Assembly (NCBI RefSeq): GCF_037975245.1
Contig: NC_092565.1
Span: forward strand, 14,849,499 to 14,913,498
Direction: 5' to 3'
Source: Apostichopus japonicus
Lineage: Eukaryota; Echinodermata; Holothuroidea; Aspidochirotida; Stichopodidae
DNA length: 64,000 bases
In this document: piece after piece, positions 23,390 through 29,190 of the stretch
Numbering within the stretch: position 1 is the stretch's first letter
Layout: each line of letters opens with the position of its first letter
Notes under the pieces: generated by a model
Told to the model about the DNA's origin: nothing
The model's database searches: none
The model's input: only the letters and a program-made list of their open reading frames with translations
Position numbers and translations under genes: made by a program

Positions 23390-24704
23390 GAAAACGTAAT
23401 GAGAAGGAAAATGCAGAACAGTGGAAAAACTTCCAGCCTCCACCGGGTTCGAACCCGGGTCTCCCGCTTTGTACGCGGACACCCTAACCAACCAGGCCAT
23501 GGACGCTGATTGTATATCCATAGGTCCGAAACCGGTAAGGAAGGTCGTAAATATAGGATATATATATATATATATATATAGGACTATAAATATATATATA
23601 TATATATATATATGACTATAGTTTGTATATACCGTTCTACGTTGTTGTTTAAAACACCTTTCTGGAGTTGGATAAACTTTGATCGTTTGTCTATGACTAT
23701 TAGTTTGTCAATATAATGTACATCAAAGTTTGAAAAATAAAGATTAGAAGACGCTGTAGTCTGCTTAATTGTTTTGTTGTACCAAACAAACAAGCATTAT
23801 TCCCGTTATCTGTAATACCAGGAGAAATACTCCGAATTCTGCAATTATTATTATTAAAAAAATAAATCGATTTAACATCGATGTATCGAACTCATACCCC
23901 GCAGTATAGATCTCACCGATAAAAAAATATTAATGGGCGTGAAAATCATCATTGTCTGCTTTACCGAAAAAGGGCGAAAGACACGTCATCGTTCATTCGA
24001 TAAGCTAAAACATCTAGCAACTTACCAAGGAAAAGATCGTATGCTTTCACGTCTATTATTTCAACTCGGCAAAATGTATGCAAAAACAGTAAAAACTTAG
24101 AAAATCAACTGGAGTGAACGAATATATACCGGTAGTTACTACTACTAAACAAAACTTAGGAAGTTATCTTTATCATTTAAAATATATCTTTTCTTAGGCA
24201 GATGTTTTTAAAGTTTATTCATAAATTTCTGACTTTTTCAATCCGAAACCAACCAAGTATGAAATGAGTTCAGATAGAAATCAGTCAAAAATCACTCAAT
24301 GCAGTCGTACCGTAGTTATTTGCAGCATATGAAATATTTTATTCGATTTGAAATCAAACTTCGTTTTGACACTAAGGTTTTGTTCATATTAGCATATATT
24401 AATCTCATACAAAAAAAAACAAATCTCATGTTTGCTGTTTTTTAAATTTCTACAACTTACATTAATTTTGTGAAAATTTTAAACATGTAAAGCGTTGATG
24501 GATAAGAAAATTTAACCGAAATGGACAGATAAAAAACAACAAGAAAACGACGAATAATTTCTTTATGTCGTCTTTTTATTTGAACGAAAACGAAAAATAA
24601 GACACCCCTCTCTCTCCCTCTCCCCTCCTTTTTTTAATAAAAGATGATGAGAAACAGGTTATACTTACGATAAATAGGTAGAGACCAATAGATCGGAGCT
24701 CCAT
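193..24704 (-). CDS. Gene A: type I membrane protein with discoidin-like ectodomain (3' end outside window)
   Basis: Eleven exons with canonical GT/AG sites and compatible phases join into an open frame of 411 residues: 24704-24669, 16187-16136, 14329-14222, 12958-12867, 9354-9153, 8384-8259, 7472-7309, 6498-6382, 4202-4013, 1824-1736 and 249-193. The order is signal peptide (about 1-24), cysteine-rich EGF-like exon (30-66), a second cysteine cluster (to 96), an unrecognised helical-looking segment (97-164), another cysteine cluster (165-206), a divergent F5/8 type C (discoidin)-like domain (about 215-350), a transmembrane helix (about 364-381) and an acidic tail with Tyr. Asn-X-Ser/Thr sites lie at 37, 105, 108, 149, 253 and 300. 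The topology implies a cell-surface receptor or adhesion protein; no ligand can be inferred. The exon chain is solid, the discoidin assignment is by motif reading, and the full family is not recognised. The stop codon is beyond position 1. Confidence 0.82.
250..1735. other. Gene A intron 10
   Basis: No exon recognised. A CAGTGGCATAGTC sequence at 789 resembles the CAGTGGCGTAGC terminus of the hAT-type element at 19275, but no matching right end was seen. A C-rich run lies at 819-838. Confidence 0.4.
1736..1824 (-). CDS. Gene A exon 10: transmembrane helix
   Basis: An 89 nt exon from acceptor CTTTGCAG to donor GTGAGT, phase 1 in and 0 out; only that frame is open. It encodes LLCGTSSLILFILIFYFNSF followed by YSGNLIDKV, a hydrophobic run of about 18 residues. 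AT-rich DNA can mimic such runs. The phase agreement with both neighbours supports it being real, but an extra exon in between cannot be excluded. Confidence 0.62.
1985..2580. other. Unplaced interspersed sequence in gene A intron 9
   Basis: A non-tandem block with an AATAAA near 2487 followed by a more GC-rich stretch (about 2495-2560). It could be part of an LTR or another retroelement end, but no partner copy or TG...CA ends were identified. It is listed because it differs in composition from its surroundings. Confidence 0.2.
2700..3955. repeat. 23 bp minisatellite (about 50 units)
   Basis: Head-to-tail units of the form TATAGATCAGATAGGTCAAT plus ATG, with variants AGGTCAGTATGT, GGGTCA and the occasional TTTATAGATAAGACCA. 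Longer blocks recur (for example the one near 2870 returns near 3280), so multi-unit segments were duplicated. The array ends about 60 bp from gene A exon 9. Confidence 0.95.
4013..4202 (-). CDS. Gene A exon 9: C-terminal part of discoidin-like domain
   Basis: A 190 nt exon starting after CTCACTAG and ending at a GTAAGT donor (phase 1). It begins NLTITFKSGALLQTTSSHFF. The segment SGCIQINVKEP...VGFRAGLIAC matches the family's closing 'yiRi.p......iglR.El.GC' signature. A weaker downstream donor (GTAACA, phase 0) would add four residues. GTAAGT was chosen because it also fits the phase of the transmembrane exon. Confidence 0.8.
4290..6290. repeat. 127 bp satellite with 383 bp higher-order repeat
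   Basis: About 15 head-to-tail units, each with ATTTCTATGCCCCTTATCTT, AATTGATTATAGCTGCAAAC and TCACATGTAAATGCCCCT. Spacing between equivalent points is 125-128 bp. A three-unit block repeats at 383 bp: 5136-5354 and 5519-5737 are nearly identical. The array fills almost all of the intron between gene A exons 8 and 9. Short ORFs in it are by-products of the repeat. Confidence 0.95.
6382..6498 (-). CDS. Gene A exon 8: core of discoidin-like domain
   Basis: A 117 nt phase 0-0 exon (acceptor CTCCTTCAG, donor GTGAGT). It reads FHDATNICGIAIQGMAAS and then SLDLFTVSVGGKDLV. 'GIAIQG' followed by a '.f.vs...dgk' strand corresponds to the GIATQG...FKVSYS core of F5/8 type C domains. Confidence 0.82.
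6499..7308. other. Gene A intron 7
   Basis: Unique-looking AT-rich intron with a short T run near 7130. Nothing else seen. Confidence 0.5.
7309..7472 (-). CDS. Gene A exon 7: N-terminal part of discoidin-like domain
   Basis: A 164 nt exon (acceptor TATGACAG, donor GTGAGT), phase 1 in and 0 out. It reads GWYIVGIGNDVATYIGVSSE, and further on GGWAPAANDSQMYMA. The W.PA..D.QMYM pattern matches the family's conserved 'aW.p...d..qylqvdl' strand. This rests on motif memory, not on an alignment. Confidence 0.8.
7630..8090. repeat. 39 bp minisatellite
   Basis: About 12 units of AGCTGAAACCATGTAAACTA followed by TCCGTGCCAATGGCTCAGC, spaced 39 bp where regular. Because 39 is a multiple of three, one minus-strand frame stays open with a 13-residue repeat (YMVSA...). 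It lies wholly within the intron between exons 6 and 7, so coding is unlikely. Confidence 0.93.
8259..8384 (-). CDS. Gene A exon 6: third cysteine cluster (phase 1-1)
   Basis: A 126 nt symmetric exon after a strong CTTCTGCAG acceptor, ending at GTAAGA. It carries five cysteines in the pattern ECRQDLNCVEDV, then LCDCYQC. The downstream part, VEHLGVSNQYTNAAG, leads into the discoidin-like region. Symmetric phase suggests it could be skipped without frame loss. Confidence 0.82.
9153..9354 (-). CDS. Gene A exon 5: unrecognised ectodomain segment
   Basis: A 202 nt exon (acceptor CCTGTAG, donor GTAGGT), phase 0 in and 1 out. It has no cysteine and three N-glycosylation sequons (NVS, NST, NSS). An acidic stretch around TDQDMKDMIDSIIEVP is followed by SLARGLASFWDQTG. 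It looks like a folded, possibly helical, spacer between cysteine-rich parts. No family is recognised. Confidence 0.82.
10302..10374. repeat. Interspersed repeat, copy 1
   Basis: About 72 bp around AGTTGGCCTGACATTTCGAT, then AGCAGGATCTTCTTC and GAGGCTAAATGACAAGTAAC. It recurs almost unchanged at 37510-37581, so it belongs to a dispersed family. The flanks differ between copies. Confidence 0.75.
10450..10680 (+). repeat. Possible LINE 3' end
   Basis: T-rich sequence closing with GCCGAATAAAATCAAATCAA and a short A-rich tail, the style of CR1/L2-like LINE 3' ends. No coding remnant is visible, so this is tentative. Confidence 0.3.
12867..12958 (-). CDS. Gene A exon 4: second cysteine cluster
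   Basis: A 92 nt exon from a CTTTTCAG acceptor to a GTAATG donor, entering in phase 1 and leaving in phase 0. It encodes CGTSCTFTWLKSNSCCDF followed by VPQEFHDNR. It contains four cysteines with a CC pair. No named domain is recognised. Confidence 0.8.
13256..13700 (+). pseudogene. CR1/L2-like LINE fragment, C-terminal end of ORF2
   Basis: The plus strand reads NTPDTAARIVHRANRFTPII then LEELHWLPIRRSIDYEILIL and AFRAIKTGAPTYL. This is the conserved region just after the reverse transcriptase in CR1/L2/Jockey-type LINEs ('...aLHWLPv..RidfKil.l.ykal.g.aPsYL'). After an in-frame stop, a shifted frame continues with the LWNSLP-like segment. It is a dead fragment in the intron between gene A exons 3 and 4, in opposite orientation to the gene. 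Confidence 0.8.
13905..14180. repeat. Local duplication, copy A (beside gene A exon 3)
   Basis: This block matches 14655-14870, and its end (TTGGTACTATAAAGGCCTAG onward) matches 15645-15715. The second copy has therefore been split by about 0.8 kb of other sequence, including a SINE. On the minus strand both copies can encode AQQGCGTVSYG, but no clean splice sites or shared open frame remain. Confidence 0.6.
14222..14329 (-). CDS. Gene A exon 3: EGF-like cysteine-rich module (phase 1-1)
   Basis: A 108 nt symmetric exon after a polypyrimidine CCCCACAG acceptor, ending at GTAATG. It starts FEGNFCNASQPC and has six cysteines, including a CDC motif and a final C just before the donor, with one N-glycosylation site. 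Phase 1-1 and the cysteine spacing are typical of shuffled extracellular modules. An exact EGF match is not claimed. The intron on its downstream side carries a decayed duplicate-like region. Confidence 0.82.
14655..14870. repeat. Local duplication, copy B
   Basis: Partner of 13905-14180, preceded by degenerate TATCAGACAACCTGAC units (14490-14680). The minus strand reads VYCKCAQQGCGTVSYGT in a frame open after an ACACAG acceptor at about 14830. No good donor follows, so it is treated as a decayed exon-like relic. Confidence 0.55.
15410..15630 (+). repeat. SINE-like element, copy 1
   Basis: A GAGTTCGACTC sequence fits the pol III B box. It is followed by a conserved body (ATGTATGTCGTCCAGTT ... 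GATAAGCCAA ... GAGTTCCTGCTTGCAGGAGG) and a short CATACATACATA tail. The same body occurs at 33254-33450. The internal B box, short length and simple tail suggest a tRNA-derived SINE. Confidence 0.65.
16136..16187 (-). CDS. Gene A exon 2: second half of signal peptide
   Basis: A 52 nt exon between a TTACAG acceptor and a GTGAGT donor. Only the phase-0 frame is open; it reads GTVILCTLATTNSYEQK and leaves one base for the next codon. It supplies the hydrophobic core end and a likely signal-peptidase site near Ala/Thr-Asn. It joins exons 1 and 3 without a frame conflict. Confidence 0.8.
16599..17255. mobile_element. Non-autonomous hAT-type element C, copy 1
   Basis: Terminal inverted repeats CAAGGGCGGCGGAA / TTCCGCCGCCCTTG flank 657 bp, bounded by a perfect 8 bp target duplication CTCTCCCT (16591-16598 and 17256-17263). 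Eight-base duplications and this kind of terminus are hAT hallmarks. No transposase frame is present. It shares its whole length with the copy at 35700. Within it, a GGGCGTAGCCAAGATT segment at about 16990 looks like the terminus of another family, so the element may be composite. Confidence 0.9.
17840..17925. repeat. TA-rich microsatellite
   Basis: Runs of TATATA broken by TTTATA and GTATGTA steps in gene A intron 1. Confidence 0.9.
18000..19274. other. AT-rich part of gene A intron 1
   Basis: No repeat partner, exon or RNA gene recognised in this stretch. Confidence 0.4.
19840..20600 (+). pseudogene. LINE reverse-transcriptase fragment, interrupted by an hAT element
   Basis: The plus strand reads IFNRVFTSGTYPDALKIAK. 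After a frameshift it continues with IFKKGDNTIAENYRP, the conserved 'P.aLK.Ak..PiFKKGd....NYRPIS' motif of non-LTR reverse transcriptases. The reading resumes as ISL directly after the element at 19982-20564, so the motif was whole before that insertion. A TGA follows at once. Confidence 0.82.
19982..20564. mobile_element. Non-autonomous hAT-type element B, copy 1 (inner member of nest)
   Basis: Termini CAGTGGCGGAGCGTCC / TAGCTCCGCCACTG with a perfect 8 bp duplication CCGGCCAA (19974-19981 and 20565-20572). The target falls in the NYRPIS codons of a LINE relic. It is 583 bp, longer than its relatives at 38302 and 47430 (390 and 335 bp). It carries the subterminal GTACGCTCCGCGCCAACC motif shared with element C in inverse orientation. 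Confidence 0.92.
21475..21615. repeat. Purine-rich G/A tract
   Basis: Strand-asymmetric GGGA/GGAGG tract of about 140 bp, of the same type as the longer one at 32538 but irregular. Confidence 0.9.
22000..22630 (+). pseudogene. Probable LINE 3' fragment
   Basis: The plus strand has LRKMLNNTIILPHVIYAVPAW, resembling the thumb region of non-LTR reverse transcriptases, then a stop-filled stretch. The block ends in GCAACTGAAATAAATTGAAT, a tail typical of CR1-like elements. It is too decayed to assign a clade. Confidence 0.45.
23313..23515 (-). repeat. tRNA-derived SINE with (TA)n tail
   Basis: On the minus strand a 71 nt head (23506-23436) has an A-box-like TGGTTGGTTAG, a B box GGTTCGAACCC and near-complementary ends GCGTCCA / TGGAGGC, like a decayed tRNA. 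A short body (CCACTGTTCTGCATTTTCC) follows and then a long TA run at 23313-23386. The anticodon arm is present, but the T arm does not fold with normal geometry, so this is a SINE head and not a working tRNA gene. Confidence 0.72.
23555..23612. repeat. TA microsatellite pair
   Basis: Two (TA)n runs separated by GGACTATAAA, close to the SINE tail. Confidence 0.9.
24669..24704 (-). CDS. Gene A exon 1: start codon and first half of signal peptide
   Basis: The ATG opens a 12-codon exon reading MELRSIGLYLFI and ends in phase 0 at a GTAAGT donor. Joined to exon 2 it continues GTVILCTLATT, a textbook hydrophobic signal peptide. That fit is why this ATG was chosen over other nearby ones. The signal peptide is split by an intron of about 8.5 kb. 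Confidence 0.8.
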
Positions 24705-25000
24705 ATTTGTTAATCCACACCTAGACCCTCCGGTTTTATTTTTCCGTTGCACATAGGACTCGAAAACTTATTTCACGCCAACCGATGCCATGCACTCTTC
24801 AGTTACATAAAAAACGATCTAATAATGGCGACACGAATCACAAATCTCCACAATCTCAGCTCCTTGCTTTAACGAAGACAATCGATCTTGCTACGTCACA
24901 ATACTATTGTCCTCTTTTGTTTGCGCTGCTTTTGTCATATCCGTAAGCGCTAATTGTGCTCTCGCTCGTCGAGTCCGTTGGCAGAGATAAATGTCTTCTC
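24705..25000 (-). promoter_or_regulatory. Presumed 5' UTR and promoter region of gene A
   Basis: This is the sequence upstream of the gene A ATG. It lacks the tandem repeats seen on both sides and holds a TACGTCAC stretch near 24892 that resembles a CRE half-site on the minus strand. No TATA box or start site can be placed. The assignment is positional inference. Confidence 0.3.
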
Positions 25001-25389
25001 TTCAGCGTTATTTACTCAAGAGAACAATAAAACTAGCTTTTTATTAAAATTGAGAATAGGCTCATTTCTTTTTCTTTTTTTATTATTAAGAAGAGAAGCG
25101 AAATAAGAAAGGAAGAAAGAAAAAACAGCAAGAGATAAGAAAAATCACAAGAGTAGAGGCAAACAATAAAGTTGGAAGAAAGCTTAAGAACCTGTAGAAG
25201 ATGAACTTGACTTTGTATAAAAAGTGTAGTAAAAATGGAAGTTAATCATGCTTTCGGTAGATAAATCTAATTTCAGCTATATGATATTAACAACTCTGTA
25301 CACGAAAGATATATATTTTTTTATTGGAAATGGTATCTTCTTATCCTACAATGTATACAAACAGGCGGTTGGGATATTACAAGTTGATT

Positions 25390-26130
25390 GGTTGGTTGGT
25401 TGATTAGCCCTCTATACATGATACATACACAATGAATGCACAAGGTGTGTGTGTATGTATGCGCGCGAGTTTCGTCACAATCAGGCAAAATTAAATGAAA
25501 CAAAATAGATTTATATATGGCCTACATGTGAACAATACTATATTAGATGGTAACTGGGTGGCTGAGATTTATGCACTTCAATTCTGAACTTTAAACTCCG
25601 CATAGAATGCAATATTTGTATATAAAGTCTATAAAGTCTATATATAGTCTATAAAGTCTATATATAGTCTATATCAGCGTTGTCCAACCTACGGCCCGCG
25701 GGCCACAGTCCGGCCCGCCGCAGGGTTGCGTCCGGCCCGCCAGAGATGCTCTACGGTGTTACACTCTCTCAGCGGAGGGGGGGGGGGAGGGGAACTTTAT
25801 TCATCTGTTTTATCAGGAAGGAAATAAATCAGTGCGCTCCGCGCGCAGTGCTCACATTGTGTTGCCTTGGGCTTTGGGCAAAAAATCGAAAAATCGAGCG
25901 TAGGGTTCATGGGGCCCCCTCCTTCATCCTAATCATTCCATGTGGCCCTCCTCTGCAAAAGGTTGGACAACCCTGGTCTATATAGTGTCCATATATAGAC
26001 TATATATAGTATATAGTCTATATATAGTCTATATAGTCTATATATAGTCTTTAACTCTTTATATACATCAATATATATATATATATATAGTCTTTATATA
26101 TATCTATATATCTAATTTTATATATATATA
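25390..26130. repeat. TA-rich TATATAGTCTA repeat region
   Basis: Irregular TATATAGTCTATAAAG units between about 25620 and 26130, interrupted by the hAT-type element at 25675-25975. Confidence 0.8.
25675..25975. mobile_element. Non-autonomous hAT-type element D
   Basis: 301 bp with ends CAGCGTTGTCCAACCTACGG / AGGTTGGACAACCCTG and flanking GTCTATAT on both sides. Because GTCTATAT is also the unit of the surrounding repeat, the duplication alone is weak evidence here. The termini and the inner CGGCCCGCGGGCCACA, shared with element E at 45315, make the call. No transposase is present. Confidence 0.82.
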
Positions 26131-27512
26131 TATATGTATATACAAACACGAGAACAAGAATTTGTACTCCCCCTTGTATTCTTCCACCAGCCAGAAGAAG
26201 TACAGTTGCTATCCCACTTTTTCCCTACAACAGATAGACTTGACGCCTTGTAGGCTTGTTGCTAAGAGGTTCTGAGATATTGGGAGAAAACGCGAGTAAG
26301 AAGGGGGAAGAGAATGGGGTAAGGGTACTTGAATATCTGGTTATGTGATTAACGGTCTGCGGTGCAGACACATTATTTCGTCTCTTGTTTCATCAATGAA
26401 CTATACATTTATGTACTTGTCTTTTTTATGTCGCTCTGTAGGCCTTTCTATTTCTTTGAGTCTGTACCAGTTTTCATAGACTGAACTTCCCTTTCGACGA
26501 AATCTTCCACGTAGAGCAGGTCTGATTCTGAGTGCATCTGCTAATTTTATATTTCGTTGTTTTCCCAGAATATATAACACATTCATGAACTGATGGAAGG
26601 AAAGGTCGGGAAAGCTGAGCACAGAGATGGGGCAGGGATGAGAAGGGCAGCCGGGTAGGGAAAGGAAGAGCCTGAAAGATATACATCGGTGGACTCAGAA
26701 CCCAAGATTCATCAACTCATTACCACAAACTTTAACTCTGATAAAAAAAAAAGTGCTGAGAAACAAGGTATCTTAATGGCATCGATTCCAGTCGGGTATC
26801 GATTTTTTGTTTTTTATATTTTAGAATCATTCTACAACTACGCACAATCTGCCTGAAGAGACCGACTAAGGTGTTTTTTTTTGTGGCATTTTCACTGCTG
26901 AGAGAATGCTTAGAAATAAGTATCTTAATGGCATCGATTTCAGTTGTGACATTACCTATATTGATGATGTAAACATCAGTAGAACTGAGTGCAACTTTAG
27001 ATATTCGTTGGTGAACTGGGAAGATTTAAGTGACAGGGACCTGACACACTGTTTGGAGAGTACAATCCTCACCCCCCCTTCCCCCCCCCCCCGCACTCTG
27101 CTATATCAAACCAGTCACAGCATGGGCATTGTAAGGGTTATGATGGTCCGACATGTCGGCTACCATTTGATAAGATGAGACCAGTTTACAGTAAATGAAA
27201 AAAAATAGATACCTTTGCAGTTTTTGGGTTAGTGTGTCTTTTTATTTTTTGTTATCGTTCTATTACAAATATTGATGCTATGGAAATATTTTTTAATTGT
27301 TAGTTTGAAAGACGATACAAAATAATCCAGAGTAAGTAAAAAGAAATAACTGTTTAATGATTAAGCAACAATTTTTACACTTGTAAAATGTCATCGTTTG
27401 TATCTACAAAACCACAACGGAATAAAAAATTATATTTGCCATATTATTATATTGATTTATGATATTACTATCATTTCCTTTACACATCTCTTAAATCCCT
27501 TCAACATCAACC

Positions 27513-27604
27513 AAATGTAAATGGTAAATTTCATTCTCCATATATATATATAAATATCTATATATATATATATAGTTTTAGAATGAAACTTATCATTTAC
27601 ATTT
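27513..27604. repeat. Inverted repeat around a TA run
   Basis: Arms AAATGTAAATGGTAAATTTC (left) and its imperfect complement (27580-27604) flank a TATATA core. It adjoins the left edge of the Penelope-like relic. Confidence 0.7.
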
Positions 27605-29190
27605 TGTTGAATACCTCTCATGACGAGGGAGTTCTCGCTTATCAACATCTTCTTCTTATGCCACAAGAACCCCACATTGGCTGATGATTTTGATCCTAGT
27701 CTATGTTTTAGTAATGATTATTTCTCTTTTTATTGTTAATCTCCATATCAAAGGTATCGCTATGGGCACTCAAATGGCACCATGCTTCACCAACATATTT
27801 ATTCACATATTGGAGCAGGAAATGCTTTCCATTTCTCCACTAAAGCCACAACATTATTATACATACATCAACAATATATATTTGTCTGGCCACATTGTGA
27901 AGAATCTCTTAAGTCTTCCTTTGAAAATGTAAATTCATTTCATGAGAGCATTACACTTGCTGTAGAGGTTTCTAAACACCGAATATCCTTTTACATGTTC
28001 TGGTCAAGTTGGATTGTAATTCCTTAACCACTTCGGTCTATTATAAGCTAAATTCATATGAATTTACACCATAATATATTTGACCCATAGTGTCTCAAGA
28101 AATTCTTTGTTTACAGCCAATGTCTTCGACTCAAACGCATTTGCTCAGACTCACATGATTATGAAAACCGGGTATCCAATTTAACTGGTTATTTCTTGAA
28201 AGTCTGATACCCCCTTCACTTTAATTTAAAAAAAAAACACATGCATTTGGTATCATCAATTCCTTTATGAGCTCTATCAAACAGGATTTGCTTTATTCAA
28301 TGATGATCTAGCTGTAGGAGAATCCTTCAAGGTACCCCCACCCTGATGCTAACTTTTTGTCAACCCCCCACCACCCAACCTTAGGTTTCTACTCACTTCC
28401 TTACCCAGTTTCCACCTCCGCAGGTAATTTCTATTTCGAAAAACCTTGGTGACAAATATTATACAAATAATGAATGGTTATGAGTGCAATAGGGCAAATA
28501 TTTCATGAGTTGAAAGATGCAATGTTCCATTCATCGAGGCGCAGCCGAGTTGAATGGAACAAATTACATCTTTCAACGAATGAAATATTTGAACAATTGC
28601 ACGAATGGAAACCATTCATTATTTGCTTTATACAACACCTTCAAATTTGGATATAATTGGATGTAAAATGCACTCATGCAACAGATTGTTTTGAACAGAC
28701 AGGTTTCTCTGCTATCTTACCATTGAAAAAAGTGCTATCAAAAAAGTATAACCCATGGTTCTATAGAGTGCAATAGAGCGGATTTTGCATGCAATGGACG
28801 AGCAATTGACCAATCAAATGGCCGGAATATAATTAGGTGTTGTATAAACACCCATGTCACACTGTGGTTAAAATTCCAAATGTTGACTATGGTCTATTAA
28901 CACCCCCTTTCCTCTCATGTGATTCTAGCAATGTCAATTACACATTCTGTTTTCTTTGCAAAGAGGGCAATTATGGAGGTAAAACAGGCTCTCGATTCCA
29001 CTTACGCTTTTAATAATCACAGAAAATCAATTTGTGATAAATTTTGCAGGTTTCCCGTTTCCGAACATTTCAATCTCATAGACATTCTCTCAAAAAGCTA
29101 AATGTATTTTAAATGCTTCTAACTTCAAATCTGTAACTGAACGTAAACGGAAATGAATCAATTGGATCTTTGGTATTGAGTCGAACATAA
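27600..29190 (+). pseudogene. Decayed Penelope-like retroelement (RT plus GIY-YIG endonuclease)
   Basis: Several frames together read HDEGVLAYQHLL, then HIKGIAMGTQMAPCFTNIF, WPHCEESLKSSFENVNSF and SKHRISF, then ICSDSHDYENRVSNLTGYFL. This is the characteristic order of a Penelope-like reverse transcriptase. The catalytic YxDD motif is changed to YINN. Downstream, NYTFCFLCKEGNYGGKTG and FPVSEHFNL match a GIY-YIG endonuclease with a degenerate Tyr motif. Many frameshifts and stops show it is dead. A fold-back insertion at about 28459-28636 separates the two parts. Confidence 0.82.
28459..28636. repeat. Fold-back element inside the Penelope relic
   Basis: Imperfect long inverted repeat: TACAAATAATGAATGGTT at the left pairs with AACCATTCATTATTTGC at the right. 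Inner arms GCAAATATTTCATGAGTTGAA and TTCAACGAATGAAATATTTG also pair, around an ATCGAGGCGCAGCCGAG loop. The size and hairpin shape suggest a fold-back MITE. Related sequence (GAGTGCAATAGAGCGGAT) at 28768-28850 may be a second piece. Confidence 0.7.

Noticed and set aside
23436-23506. tRNA gene on the minus strand
   Set aside because: Head is tRNA-like with A and B boxes, but the T arm and acceptor pairing are imperfect and it continues into a SINE body with a TA tail.
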